DNA of 64,000 nucleotides from Myxococcus virescens. Its GTDB lineage: Bacteria; Myxococcota; Myxococcia; Myxococcales; Myxococcaceae. Positions within the stretch are counted from its first letter, which is position 1. Each line of letters opens with the position of its first letter. The DNA is taken from NCBI RefSeq assembly GCF_900101905.1, contig NZ_FNAJ01000001.1, positions 372,001 to 436,000 on the forward strand, given 5' to 3'. Shown piece by piece: positions 19,995 to 29,031 of the stretch. The position numbers were made by a program, and so were the translations under genes. Below the pieces are notes generated by a model, which saw only the letters and a program-made list of their open reading frames with translations, ran no database searches and was not told where the DNA came from.

Positions 19995-21122
19995 CTAGAA
20001 ACCAGTCACGACGCCAAAGGTGATGACGGGCATGAAGTCCGTCTCGTCAGGCCGGGTCCGGATGTCCCCGCCAATCGTCAGAGCGTAGGACGTTTTCTCA
20101 CTCACGGGGATTTCCGCGCCCACCCGCACCGGAAAGGCGCCGGACAGCTCGACGTCAGGGGGCAGGCCGCCCAGCGGCACCCCTTGAATGGGTTCGGTGT
20201 CCAGCGCCATCAGGTAGCGGACGTCCAGAAACAGTCGCGGCGAGCGGGCGCCCGGGAACTGGAGGTTGCCGACGATGCCGGGCAGCACGTTCCAGTTGCG
20301 GCGCCCGCTGTAGTAGCGCGCGCCCCGGTCCTCCACGCTCGCGGGCCGCAGGAAGAAGGCGTGGCTGCCCTCCACCGCCACGCCCACGCTCCACCGGGGC
20401 CCGCCGTCGAGCACCATCCACCGCGCGCCCACGCGCAACTCGTTCATCAACCCGTAGGCGCTGTCCACGCCGGCCAACACGTCCACGCGGCGATGGACGC
20501 CCACGGCGACTCGCGCGGACACGATGGGAAAGCCCAGGGCCAGGCCCACGGCCATGCCCCCTGCCCCCACCGTCTGGGCGCCGAGCAGGCTCACGCGGTT
20601 GGGGACGGGCGGCGGCCTGACGGGGGCCGGCGGCGTCCGGGGCGCGGGGATGGCAACCTCGTCGACGGGCACCAGCGGCGGAACCTCGGGCAGCTGGGGC
20701 AGCGTGGCCGCCGCCTCCGCCTCGGGGACAGCGGTGGCGCCCGGGAAGGACTCCCAGGCCGCGTCGTCCGGAGCTTCGTTGTGAGCAGGCGCGGGGACCT
20801 GGCCGGGTTCCGCCCAGGAGGTGTCCGGCGCCGGGTTGCGCGGAGGCGCCCCAGGAGACTCCGCTGGCGCAGAAGCCGCCGCGGGCGCGGTTCCCGAGGA
20901 CACACGTGCCGGTGCCCCGCCCCCAGACGCAGGCGGTCCTGGCAGGGACGGCGCGGAGGCTTTCGACGAGCCCGCCGATGGGACTCCCGCCTTCGAAGCC
21001 TCGGCGCCCGCCCCCCTCGACTGCGACGGCATGACAGCCGCGGGAGCGCCCTCCGCCGGACGAGCCTGGACGTCTCCCACCAGGGCAAACACGAGCAAGG
21101 GCAAGGAGGGGGTGGAGCGCAT
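19995..21122 (-). CDS. Secreted Pro/Ala-rich protein with a C-terminal outer-membrane barrel-like domain
   Basis: 375 residues from ATG 21122, chosen because a signal peptide starts there (MRSTPSLPLLVFALVGDVQA); an in-frame start at 21329 would add unstructured Arg-rich sequence. Residues 25-185 are Pro/Ala/Ser-rich and low-complexity (repeated PP, AP and SAP) and should be disordered. The C-terminal 190 residues alternate in beta-strand fashion with glycine turns (VGVHRRVDVLAGVDSAYGLMNELRVGAR split in strands) and end in VITFGVVTGF, an aromatic C-terminus typical of outer-membrane proteins. It precedes gpsA by 11 bases. The function is unknown. Confidence 0.65.
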   Translation of the reverse strand: MRSTPSLPLLVFALVGDVQARPAEGAPAAVMPSQSRGAGAEASKAGVPSAGSSKASAPSLPGPPASGGGAPARVSSGTAPAAASAPAESPGAPPRNPAPDTSWAEPGQVPAPAHNEAPDDAAWESFPGATAVPEAEAAATLPQLPEVPPLVPVDEVAIPAPRTPPAPVRPPPVPNRVSLLGAQTVGAGGMAVGLALGFPIVSARVAVGVHRRVDVLAGVDSAYGLMNELRVGARWMVLDGGPRWSVGVAVEGSHAFFLRPASVEDRGARYYSGRRNWNVLPGIVGNLQFPGARSPRLFLDVRYLMALDTEPIQGVPLGGLPPDVELSGAFPVRVGAEIPVSEKTSYALTIGGDIRTRPDETDFMPVITFGVVTGF

Positions 21123-21304
21123 GGTGGGAAGCCTCAGCTTAGTCCGACGGGCGTATAAGGCACGAGGCAAGCCCGCTCGCCCGGAGGCCAAGCGGGGCCG
21201 GCGTCCGGAAGCGGTCAGCGACATGCGGGAAACGTCGCCGCGCGAGGCATCCTCCGGTCTACCATCCGCGCCGCTTCGGCAGGCGCACACGGGAGTCACA
21301 CGGG

Positions 21305-21889
21305 ATGAGGGCTGGAGGGCGCGCGGCATTGTTCATGGCACTGGCACTGGCGGCATGCCGGAGCCGACCTTCCGACACACCCGTGGTGGACGCGGGCACC
21401 CCAGCGCCCCCCGCCGAGCGCGCGGCGCTCCCCGACTGCGAGGTGCTGCTGTCCGCGGACGACCGCGAGCTGATGCTCCCCGGCTTCACCATGAAGCAGG
21501 AGCGCGCCTGCCCGACATGTGGCCCGCTGTGCAGCTTCCGCTCGGACGCGGAGCCCGGCCTCGCCGTCTCCATCACTTGGGACTGCAACGCCCGCTATGC
21601 CCAGTCGGACATCCACGAGTTGATGGCCCCCACGCTCCAGGCCGGCGGCGTGGAAGTGCCCGCGCTCGGCCGTGCCGCGGTGCGGCGCGCGCCCGCCCAG
21701 GGCATGTCCCAGGTGCTGGCCTGGGATGACGACACGGACTGCGCGGTCGTCGTCACCTGGCTGGGCGGTGAGACGGAGCGGGCCGTGGAGGTGGCGCGCT
21801 CGGCGCTCATCGCCACCAGGCCCGCCGTGCTCGACGCGGGGATACCCGGTGCCCCCAAAGAAGACGCGGGGGACGCCGGCGAGCCCTGA
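21305..21889 (+). CDS. Hypothetical lipoprotein
   Basis: 194 residues. The N-terminus MRAGGRAALFMALALAAC ends in a lipobox (LAAC, Cys18), followed by a short Pro/Ala/Asp linker. The domain beyond contains a cysteine cluster (CPTCGPLCSF at about 62-71) and two further cysteines that may pair. The C-terminus is Asp/Gly/Ala-rich and disordered. GGGAG precedes the ATG. It is probably attached to the outer membrane. It runs divergently from the barrel/gpsA operon. I do not recognise a family. Confidence 0.65.
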   Translation: MRAGGRAALFMALALAACRSRPSDTPVVDAGTPAPPAERAALPDCEVLLSADDRELMLPGFTMKQERACPTCGPLCSFRSDAEPGLAVSITWDCNARYAQSDIHELMAPTLQAGGVEVPALGRAAVRRAPAQGMSQVLAWDDDTDCAVVVTWLGGETERAVEVARSALIATRPAVLDAGIPGAPKEDAGDAGEP

Positions 21890-21913
21890 GGCCCACCGGA
21901 CAGATTCCGTCCC

Positions 21914-23923
21914 CTACAGCGTGAGCAGGTACTCCACCAGGTCGTCGACCTCGGCGTCGGTGAGCTGCGCCGTCACGCCGTGCTGGTTCGACTCGCGGCC
22001 CTGCATCAGCCGGTCCTTCAGCGACACGGCGCTGCCGTCATGCAGGTACGGCGCGGTGCGGGCCAGCCCCAACAGCGACGGCGTGTTGAGCCCCTGCTTG
22101 CGCACCACCGGGTCATCCTGGAGCGGCCCCGAGGTGACGAAGGTGCCCACGTCGGCCTGCGTGTTGAGGGTGAAGTGCTCCCCTCCGTGGCAGGTGTCAC
22201 ACGCGGCCTTGCGGAACACGGCCTCGCCGCGTGTCTGCGCGTCGGTGAGGACGTCGGCCCTGTGCGGGTTGTCCGGCGCGGGCAACACGTCGATGAAGTC
22301 GGACAACTGCGCCACCATGACGCCGTCCAACACCGTCCCACCCATGCGGTGGCGCACCGTCGCGTCGAGGAAGTCGCGCATGGTGGAGAACTCGCCGCTC
22401 CAGTGGAACGGCCCCGTCTTCGTCATGCTCCGGCCCGCGAGGCTGGGCGTCTGACGAGGCCCGTCCGGGAAGCCCCAGACGTGGCCATCCTCGCGGCCAT
22501 CGGGATGGCAGCTCGCGCACGACGCGCCCACCGAGGTACTGGCCATGCGCGAGTCCAGCGCGCTGAAGAACAGCTTGCGGCCCGCCACCTCATTGGGCCC
22601 CAGCACGTCCCCGGCGATGGGCAGCGGCGCGCCGTCCGTGCGGATGTTGGCGGTGCCACCCGCGCCGTCGCTCACCAGCGTCGTCACCGTGTGGTCGAAC
22701 GCGTTGTAGACGTAGGCCTTGCGCCCATCCCGCGTCATCGCGATGCCGGTGGGGCCGGAGCCCACGCGCACCAACTGGCGCACCGTGCTGCCCAGGCCCG
22801 ACCTCAAATCCGAGCCCGAACGGCGTCCCGTGGGGATGATGGCGACGTTGTCCGTCTCCCGGTTCACCACGAAGGCCCACAGGCCCGTCGGGTCCACCAC
22901 CGCCGCCACCGGCCCCTGGATGGGGTGCGTCGACTCCGGGCTGATGATGGTGGAGGGCGGGAAGTCCGGCGACAGGTCCGGCGGCGGACGGCACCGGTCC
23001 AGGTCATCCACCCGGGGCGAGCCCGTGTCCGTGTCGAAGGTGACCAGCCCTGGCGCCACCACGCCGCCCGTGTTGCAGGGCCCACCACCGCCGTAGAGCG
23101 AGCCCCCGCTCGGCGGAGTGGGCGTCCCGTCTGGAGACAGCGGGTCCTCCCGCGCCCACATCACCGTCGCCAGCGCGCGCTCTCCATCCGGCGTCACCGC
23201 GACGCTCGACATGCTGCGCGGCTGGAAGCGGATGTCCGCGGCCGGGGGCAGCGGCGTCAGCCCGTCCGGGGACGCGGCCACGTGGTCCCGGACATTGGCG
23301 CGCGCGTACAGGTCCGTCTGCTCACGCACCACGCGGGGCCGGTCCGCGTCCGTCAGGTCCACTGAGACCAGGTCGCCCTGGCGGAAGCGGGTGATGAGCG
23401 CGCGCTTGCCGCCCTGCGCCAACGCGATGCCTCGGGGCTCATCCCCCACCGGCAATTCCCAGCGCACCGACAGCGAGCGCGTGTCCACCGCCATCAACGA
23501 GCCGTGGCTCGACGTCGCCAGCGCGGCGCTGTTCACCACGTACAGCGTGTCCCCGGCGGGCGACACCGACAGGCCCACGGGCTCCACGCCCACCGCGATG
23601 CGGGCCGCCTCGTTCCAGTCCCCCCGGCGGATGACGGACACGCTGCGCGAGCCGCGGTTGGAGACGTAGACGGTGTCGTCCGGCCCCACCGCCACGCGCT
23701 CGGGAAGGAGGCCCACCTTCACCTCGCCCACCTTTTCACGACGCGCCGTGTCCACCACGGCGAGGACGCCGTTGTCCGAGTCCACCACGTAGAGAAAGGC
23801 GTCATCCCGGCTGAGCGCCACCGAGCCCGACGCCTGGGTCCAGGTCGCCTGGGCATCGCGGTCTTCACACGCCGGAAGCGCGAGCATCGAGGCCAGCACC
23901 GTGGCCAGGACCGTCCGTCTCAT
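21914..23923 (-). CDS. Beta-propeller lipoprotein with two c-type haem sites (MauG/di-haem peroxidase-like C-terminus)
   Basis: 669 residues from ATG 23923, chosen because AGGAAGGG precedes it and a lipoprotein signal follows (LPAC, Cys19). Residues 30-420 form YVTN-type propeller blades (AFLYVVDSDNGVLAVVDT; VYVSNRGSRSVSVI). The C-terminal third has two c-type haem motifs, CASCH and CDTCH, with the phrase NTPSLLGLARTAPYLHDGS that typifies MauG/cytochrome c peroxidase-like proteins. It is likely an outer-membrane-anchored redox protein facing periplasm or surface. A second protein of the same plan is at 48942-51248; both end in a D-D-L-x(3)-L-L-T-L pattern. It converges with the lipoprotein gene at 21305-21889. 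The substrate is unknown. Confidence 0.8.
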   Translation of the reverse strand: MRRTVLATVLASMLALPACEDRDAQATWTQASGSVALSRDDAFLYVVDSDNGVLAVVDTARREKVGEVKVGLLPERVAVGPDDTVYVSNRGSRSVSVIRRGDWNEAARIAVGVEPVGLSVSPAGDTLYVVNSAALATSSHGSLMAVDTRSLSVRWELPVGDEPRGIALAQGGKRALITRFRQGDLVSVDLTDADRPRVVREQTDLYARANVRDHVAASPDGLTPLPPAADIRFQPRSMSSVAVTPDGERALATVMWAREDPLSPDGTPTPPSGGSLYGGGGPCNTGGVVAPGLVTFDTDTGSPRVDDLDRCRPPPDLSPDFPPSTIISPESTHPIQGPVAAVVDPTGLWAFVVNRETDNVAIIPTGRRSGSDLRSGLGSTVRQLVRVGSGPTGIAMTRDGRKAYVYNAFDHTVTTLVSDGAGGTANIRTDGAPLPIAGDVLGPNEVAGRKLFFSALDSRMASTSVGASCASCHPDGREDGHVWGFPDGPRQTPSLAGRSMTKTGPFHWSGEFSTMRDFLDATVRHRMGGTVLDGVMVAQLSDFIDVLPAPDNPHRADVLTDAQTRGEAVFRKAACDTCHGGEHFTLNTQADVGTFVTSGPLQDDPVVRKQGLNTPSLLGLARTAPYLHDGSAVSLKDRLMQGRESNQHGVTAQLTDAEVDDLVEYLLTL

Positions 23924-24172
23924 GGAGGGGTTCCCTTCCTCGCGGCGGCCCGTCCCACCCACCAGCCACCGGGCGGCCGCATCCTGAGCGGGGAAGAAGG
24001 CGGCCGGCCCACGTCGCACGCCTGCCCCGCAGGCACCCATGCTTGCACCAGAACACCCCCGAAGTCGATGATGTCCGCACACACTCCGGGTGAGTGGTGG
24101 ACACTCCCTGTCGCGGGCGCGGATGAAACGCCACGAGCGTGTAGCGCCGGGTAGGGGTAAAGGAGAGGGGCC

Positions 24173-25702
24173 GTGTCCCGCACTCCGCCCCGATTCCTCA
24201 ACTTCCGGCGCACGTTCGCGCTGCTCATCGTCCTGGTGGTGGTGCCATCCGCCGGCCTGTCCGGCTTCGGGGTGGTGGCCATCATCAACGAGCGCGCGGC
24301 CGTGGAGAAACGGCTGGAGGCCGCCTGGCGCGGCACGCTGGAGTCGCTGTCGGAGGAACTGCCGGGCATCCTCGCCTCGGCGAGCCTGGAGCCGGTGAAT
24401 GGCCAACTCCAGTTCATCCTCCCCGACGGGCAGCCCGTGTCGGAGCCGGACGGCGCCTTCCAGTTGGAGGACGGACAGGTCCGCACCCGGGACCCCCAGC
24501 TGGCGGAGGCGCTCACCACCGTGGTGCCCGAGGCGGGCGGACTGCCCACCGAGCCCACCGTCTTCTCGCTCACCGCGGGCGGGCGCGCGGTGCTGGTGGC
24601 CGCCGAGCGACGCGGCAGCGTGGTGCACGGCGTGCGGCTGTCGGTGCAGCAGCTGGAGGCCCTGCTGGCCGAGCGCGTGGACCCCCGGGCCGTGTCCAGT
24701 GAACCGGTGCGCTTCGCCCTGCTGCCCGTGCCCCGGGAGCCCTCCGAGGGCGGGCTGATGGGACGGCTGGTGTCCGAGGTGGCGCAGGCGCGCGCCAGCG
24801 CCCTGGGGCCCACGGGGCTCGCTGAGCGCGTGCTGTCCTCGCCCCTCCAGGACTTCCGGCTGGTGGTGCTGCCCACCGGCGAGGACCCGGTGGCGCGCGC
24901 GTCCACGCGCAACCGCGTGCTGTACGGCGTGCTGCTGGGCGTGTTCTACCTGACGCTCACCTTCGGCGTCGTCTACACCGGCCGCGCGCTCTACCGTGAG
25001 GCGCAGCTGTCGCGGATGAAGACGGACTTCGTGTCGCTGGTGAGCCACGAGCTGCGCACCCCCCTCACGTCCATCCGCATGTTCATCGAGACCCTGGCCC
25101 TGGGGCGGCTGAAGGACCCGGCGCAGATGCAGGAGGTGCTCACCCTGCTGATGCGCGAAACGGAACGCCTGTCCATCTTCGTCGAGCGCGTGCTGGACTG
25201 GGCGCGCATCGAAGGCGGGCGCAAGGTGTACCAGCGCGAAATCGTGCCGGTGTCGGAGCTCGTGAACGCGGCGGTGGAGGCCTTCCGCACCCAGCGCATG
25301 GAGGACGGCGTGGACCTGACGGTGGAGGTGTCAGACGGCTTGCCCGCGCTGGACGTGGACCGGGCCGCGGTGGCCGGCGCGCTGCTCAACCTGCTGCAGA
25401 ATGCCTACAAGTACAGTGGGCCGGACAACCGCCGCATCACCCTCCAGGTCCGGGGCAGCGGCAAGGGCGTGGACCTCTCGGTGGAGGACAACGGCGTGGG
25501 CATCGCTCCGCAGGAGCGCAATCGCATCTTCGAGCGCTTCTATCGCGTGGACAACCTGCTGACGCGCAGGACGGAAGGCAGCGGGCTGGGGCTGGCCATT
25601 ACCCGGCGCATCATCGAAACCCACGGAGGCCGCATCTCCGTGCAGAGCGAGCCAGGCAAGGGAAGCCGGTTCACCATCCACCTGCCGGCGGGGAAGGCAT
25701 GA
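24173..25702 (+). CDS. Sensor histidine kinase
   Basis: 509 residues, GTG start preceded by AGGAGAGGGG. Two transmembrane helices (about 15-38 and 248-270) enclose a periplasmic sensor of about 200 residues with no recognised fold. There is no clear HAMP domain. The HisKA domain has the phospho-acceptor in SHELRTPLTSIRM (His about 290), and the ATPase domain shows NLLQNAYKYS (N box), VEDNGVGI (G1), FERFYRVD (F box) and GSGLGLAI (G2), so it should be active. It overlaps the response-regulator gene by 4 bases, defining a two-gene system. The signal is unknown. Confidence 0.92.
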   Translation: MSRTPPRFLNFRRTFALLIVLVVVPSAGLSGFGVVAIINERAAVEKRLEAAWRGTLESLSEELPGILASASLEPVNGQLQFILPDGQPVSEPDGAFQLEDGQVRTRDPQLAEALTTVVPEAGGLPTEPTVFSLTAGGRAVLVAAERRGSVVHGVRLSVQQLEALLAERVDPRAVSSEPVRFALLPVPREPSEGGLMGRLVSEVAQARASALGPTGLAERVLSSPLQDFRLVVLPTGEDPVARASTRNRVLYGVLLGVFYLTLTFGVVYTGRALYREAQLSRMKTDFVSLVSHELRTPLTSIRMFIETLALGRLKDPAQMQEVLTLLMRETERLSIFVERVLDWARIEGGRKVYQREIVPVSELVNAAVEAFRTQRMEDGVDLTVEVSDGLPALDVDRAAVAGALLNLLQNAYKYSGPDNRRITLQVRGSGKGVDLSVEDNGVGIAPQERNRIFERFYRVDNLLTRRTEGSGLGLAITRRIIETHGGRISVQSEPGKGSRFTIHLPAGKA

Positions 25703-26397
25703 GCGACAAGACGCGGAGCATCCTGGTCGTGGAGGACGACCTGTCCATCCTCACGGGCCTGTCCATGAACCTGCGCTTCGAGGGCTACGAGGTGCTCCAG
25801 GCCCAGGATGGCCGCACCGGGCTGGCGCGCGCGCTGGACGAGTCGCCGGACCTGGTGGTGCTGGACGTCATGCTGCCGGAGCTCAATGGCTTCGAGGTCC
25901 TCAAGGAGCTGCGCCAGCGCGGCCGGGACACGCCCGTCGTCGTGCTCTCCGCCAAGGGCATGGAGACGGACAAGATTGTCGGCCTCAACCTGGGCGCGGA
26001 CGACTACGTGGTGAAGCCGTTCGGCCTCCAGGAGCTGCTGGCCCGTATCAAGGCCGTGCTGCGCCGGCGCTACCCGTCCGCGGGGGCGGGCTCGCCGCCG
26101 CCGGTGACCTTCGGCGACGTGAGCGTGGACATGGCCGCCCGCACGGTGGCACGCGCGAGGACGCCGGTGGAGCTCACCGCGCAGGAGTTCAAGCTGCTGG
26201 CGCACTTCCTCGCGCACCCGGGACGCACCTTCACCCGCGAGGAGCTGCTGTCCGGCGCGTGGGGCTACCACTACGAAGGCAGCGCCCGCACCGTGGACAA
26301 CTTCATGCGCCAGCTGCGCCTGAAGTTCGAGCCGGACCCGGAAGCCCCCCGCCACTTCCTCACCGTGCGCGGACTGGGCTACCGCTTCGAGCGCTGA
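25699..26397 (+). CDS. OmpR/PhoB-family response regulator
   Basis: 232 residues, ATG overlapping the kinase stop (ATGA). The receiver domain has the acidic pair D13-D14, phospho-acceptor D56 in VVLDVMLPE, S84 and K106 in YVVKPF. A winged-helix output domain follows (about 135-230: ELTAQEFKLLAHFLAHPGR, then RTVDNFMRQLRLKFEPD and VRGLGYRFE), the classic OmpR layout. It should dimerise on phosphorylation by the upstream kinase and bind direct repeats. No obvious target operon is adjacent; it ends 7 bases before the converging methyltransferase gene. Confidence 0.94.
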   Translation: MSDKTRSILVVEDDLSILTGLSMNLRFEGYEVLQAQDGRTGLARALDESPDLVVLDVMLPELNGFEVLKELRQRGRDTPVVVLSAKGMETDKIVGLNLGADDYVVKPFGLQELLARIKAVLRRRYPSAGAGSPPPVTFGDVSVDMAARTVARARTPVELTAQEFKLLAHFLAHPGRTFTREELLSGAWGYHYEGSARTVDNFMRQLRLKFEPDPEAPRHFLTVRGLGYRFER

Positions 26398-26404
26398 CGG
26401 GCGC

Positions 26405-27076
26405 TCACGGTCCGGCGATGCCGATGTGGCGCGAGTCCTCCAGGTCGAAGGGCTTGCCGTCGAAGCGGCCGTAGCGCTCGCGCGGCACCAACCCCGCCGC
26501 GGTGAGCGCCGCGTCCAGCTCCTCCGGCGTGAAGTGCCGCAGCTTGAGGCGGCGGATGGGGCTGGGCCTACCGGGCGCACGCCGCTCGCGCAGGTGGAGG
26601 GTGAAGAGCGGGCGGCGAGGCTCCAGGCCGGCGCTGGGCGCCTCGTCGTCTCGGGGGAGCACGGGCTCGCGGGGCGTGTTGAGCACGTCGTAGACGAAGG
26701 AGCCATCCGGCGTGAGGTGGTGACGCACCGTGGCCAGCAACGCCTCCAGGTCGTCCTTTCCCGGCATCAGCCCCAATGCGTGCTGGGGCGCGAGCACCAG
26801 TGGGAACCGCTCGTCCAGGCGCAGCGAGCGGAGGTCCGCCACCTGGAAGCGCGCCCTGCGTGAGACGTCCTCGGGTTCCGAGTGCCGCCGTTCCTCGGCG
26901 GAGCGAATCATCACCCCCGAGGGGTCCACGCCCACGGCGTCATAGCCATCCCCCGCCAGCGCCCACACCACCCGGCCATTGGCGGCTCCCAACACCAGCA
27001 CGGGCCCGCCATGCTCGGCCGCCTGGCGTGTGTAGAACAGGAGGTCCGGCTCCTGAGCGACAAGAGAAAGTGGCAT
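26405..27076 (-). CDS. Class I SAM-dependent methyltransferase
   Basis: 223 residues from ATG 27076. The SAM-binding motif I is VLVLGAANGRVVWAL (about 27-41), with an acidic residue at motif II (AVGVDPSGVM), motif III-like ARFQVADLRSL and the post-motif LVLAPQHALGLM. The C-terminal part carries a DxLNTPREP region and the FTPEELDAALTAAGL element of small-molecule methyltransferases. In-frame starts at 27103 and 27208 exist; none has a good ribosome site, so the start is uncertain. Substrate unknown. It converges with the response-regulator gene. Confidence 0.8.
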   Translation of the reverse strand: MPLSLVAQEPDLLFYTRQAAEHGGPVLVLGAANGRVVWALAGDGYDAVGVDPSGVMIRSAEERRHSEPEDVSRRARFQVADLRSLRLDERFPLVLAPQHALGLMPGKDDLEALLATVRHHLTPDGSFVYDVLNTPREPVLPRDDEAPSAGLEPRRPLFTLHLRERRAPGRPSPIRRLKLRHFTPEELDAALTAAGLVPRERYGRFDGKPFDLEDSRHIGIAGP

Positions 27077-27226
27077 CCGGCCCCGCGCGTCATGACCACG
27101 CATTCGAGGAAGGAAGTAGCACGAATCCGGCCTCGCCCGGGACAGGCACGTACGCACGCTGGGAAGCGGATTACCCACATCGTGTCCGGCGCCCGACGGA
27201 CACACCACGCTTCAAGGCTGCTCGTG

Positions 27227-27243
27227 CTGGCACCGTCCTTGCG
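27227..27243 (+). promoter_or_regulatory. Sigma-54 promoter, near consensus
   Basis: CTGGCACCGTCCTTGCG matches 12 of the 14 defined positions of YTGGCACGRNNNTTGCW, with the essential GG (27229-27230) and GC (27241-27242) separated by 10 bases. Transcription would start near 27254, 59 bases before the ATG at 27313. It faces the propeller lipoprotein gene and lies outside the methyltransferase gene. Confidence 0.7.
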
Positions 27244-27312
27244 AATGAACGGGGATTGAACACGACGACCCACTTCGGGCCGGTCGGCTATTCAGCGGGG
27301 AACGGTGACGAG

Positions 27313-28953
27313 ATGAAGCGCGGATGGGGATGGGCGGGCGCGCTCTTCGTGGCGGGTTGGGTGTGGACGGGTTGTGGCTCGGGGGGCGACACGACGGGCA
27401 CCGAGGGCTTGGACATCCCGCCCTCGGAACTCCCCCAAACCCCGGAAGGCGATGCAGGTACGCCGGACGCGGGCACGCTGGACTCAGGGACACCAGACGA
27501 GCCCGACGCGGGAGAACCGGATTCGGGCACGCCGGATGACGACGGTGGCACGCCGGATTCGGGCACGCCGGATGACGACGGTGGCACGCCGGACGGGGGC
27601 CCCGTGGAAGTGCCCCTGCCCACGCCTTCCGCGGCGAACTGGGAGTTCTTCGGCCGCGAGGCGGGCGGCCCCCGCTTCATCCACGGCGTGAGCGCGGACG
27701 CATCCGGTAACATCTGGGTGGCAGGCGGCGAAGAAGGGCTCTTCCTGATGAAGAAGGGTGAGCGCACCTTCCGGCGGTACACGATGGCGGAGGGCCTGCG
27801 CCCGTACGGCTACATGCCGGACGGCAGCGCGCCGCCGGGACCGAAGTACCTCAAGGTCATCTCTGTCGCGGGCGCTTGGAACGACACCGTCTTCGTCGGC
27901 TACGAAGGCATGCCGGGCGACGGCGCGCTCCACTGCGAGAACAACTGGGACAGCAACGTGCCGGACCCCGCGCGCTACAAGAGCGGTGACGCCGACCGTG
28001 TCTCACTGCGCGCGGACGGCACGCTCGACGTCGTGCACTACGACATCTTCTCGGGACCGAACGTCGTCGACGCCGAGCTGCGAGGCCGCGAGAAGCTCTG
28101 CAACATCTGGCGCATCGCCTATGACGCGAAAACCAACAGCGTCTGGTTTGGCGCCAACCACGGCTTCGCCCGCGGTGATGCGGACTACCGCGGCGACCCG
28201 ACGTGCAACGGACAGTTCCACTGCTGGGGCGTGGAGGAGCACTCGCACCCGGGCATCAACGCGTACATCTACTCGAACCCCACGGAGGACCGGGCCCAGC
28301 ACGGAGAGGACCGGAGCCGGTGGAGGGTTCAGCCCGCGCTGCTCACGGATGCTTACTGGGGCCTGGGCGTGCGTCCGGACGGGGACGTCTGGGTCGGCGG
28401 CGCCAACCGGACGACGCGCTACTTCTACGGCACCGTCGCGAACGATTTCTGGGAGGGCCAGACGCGGACGGAGTCCCGGGCCTACGCATGGAACCGCATC
28501 GACATCTGGGCGGACGCGGTGGGCGAGGAGCGCTACTCCCGTCCGGAGCAGCGCACGGATGACCTGGTCTCCGGCATCGCCGTCGTGGGCACCTCCGCTT
28601 GGGTGGGCTCCTTCGGCCACGGCCTCGCGGAGCTGAACGACAGCGGCCAGGTGGTGCGCACGCTGAAGAGCGAGCTGGCCGCGCCGCACGTGGCCAGCGT
28701 GGCGGCGGACCCGGCCAACGGCAGCATCTGGGCCGGTCACAGCTGGGGCGGCGGCCTCTCCCGTGTCCGGGGCGGCTCCGTCTCCCACTACGGCCTCTCC
28801 GTGCTCGGGCGTGAGCTGTCCAGCATGCGCGTGCCGGACATCCAGGTGGACCGCTCCGGCCCGCGGCGGCGCATCTTGGTTGCCTTCCAGGGCGCCACGC
28901 TGAGCGACGGCACCGTGATGCCGGGCACCATCGGCATCTACTCCGGGGATTGA
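27313..28953 (+). CDS. Lipoprotein with repetitive Asp/Gly/Pro linker and beta-propeller domain
   Basis: 546 residues from ATG 27313 (GGGGAACGG upstream). The lipobox is WTGC (Cys at about 20). Residues 25-98 are a low-complexity linker of Asp, Gly, Thr and Pro that contains a perfect 12-residue repeat (DSGTPDDDGGTP twice). The rest is a propeller of the two-component-regulator/sensor type (GNIWVAGGEEGLFLM; NSVWFGANHGFAR; VWVGGANRTTRY; SIWAGHSWGGGLSRV). It is probably anchored in the outer membrane with the propeller exposed on a flexible stalk. A sigma-54 promoter at 27227-27243 suggests developmental or nutrient-linked expression. A hairpin follows at 28976. Ligand unknown. Confidence 0.75.
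   Translation: MKRGWGWAGALFVAGWVWTGCGSGGDTTGTEGLDIPPSELPQTPEGDAGTPDAGTLDSGTPDEPDAGEPDSGTPDDDGGTPDSGTPDDDGGTPDGGPVEVPLPTPSAANWEFFGREAGGPRFIHGVSADASGNIWVAGGEEGLFLMKKGERTFRRYTMAEGLRPYGYMPDGSAPPGPKYLKVISVAGAWNDTVFVGYEGMPGDGALHCENNWDSNVPDPARYKSGDADRVSLRADGTLDVVHYDIFSGPNVVDAELRGREKLCNIWRIAYDAKTNSVWFGANHGFARGDADYRGDPTCNGQFHCWGVEEHSHPGINAYIYSNPTEDRAQHGEDRSRWRVQPALLTDAYWGLGVRPDGDVWVGGANRTTRYFYGTVANDFWEGQTRTESRAYAWNRIDIWADAVGEERYSRPEQRTDDLVSGIAVVGTSAWVGSFGHGLAELNDSGQVVRTLKSELAAPHVASVAADPANGSIWAGHSWGGGLSRVRGGSVSHYGLSVLGRELSSMRVPDIQVDRSGPRRRILVAFQGATLSDGTVMPGTIGIYSGD
27520..27591 (+). repeat. 36-base tandem repeat, two perfect copies, in a lipoprotein linker
   Basis: The 36-base unit starting GATTCGGGCACGCCGGATGA occurs at 27520-27555 and 27556-27591 without mismatch and encodes DSGTPDDDGGTP twice. 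Shorter related units flank it. Perfect copies suggest recent slippage and possible copy-number variation between strains. Confidence 0.9.
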
Positions 28954-28975
28954 GCGGTCTCTTAATCGGAACGTG

Positions 28976-29015
28976 GGCGGCGGCCGGGATTCTTCACGGG
29001 AGCCCGGCCGTCGCC
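28976..29015. terminator. Bidirectional hairpin terminator
   Basis: 13-bp stem GGCGGCGGCCGGG / CCCGGCCGTCGCC (one G-U pair) with a 14-base loop, then TGTTCTTG on the plus strand. It lies between the propeller lipoprotein gene and the converging membrane-protein gene. Confidence 0.65.
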
Positions 29016-29031
29016 TGTTCTTGACTCGTGG

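Noticed and set aside
23924-25048. N-terminal extension of the haem/propeller lipoprotein frame
   Set aside because: It runs antisense through the histidine kinase gene; the lipoprotein signal at 23923 with AGGAAGGG fixes the start.
26776-27312. Upstream extension of the propeller lipoprotein reading frame
   Set aside because: It overlaps the methyltransferase gene antisense and lacks a signal peptide, whereas ATG 27313 has a ribosome site, a lipobox and a sigma-54 promoter upstream.
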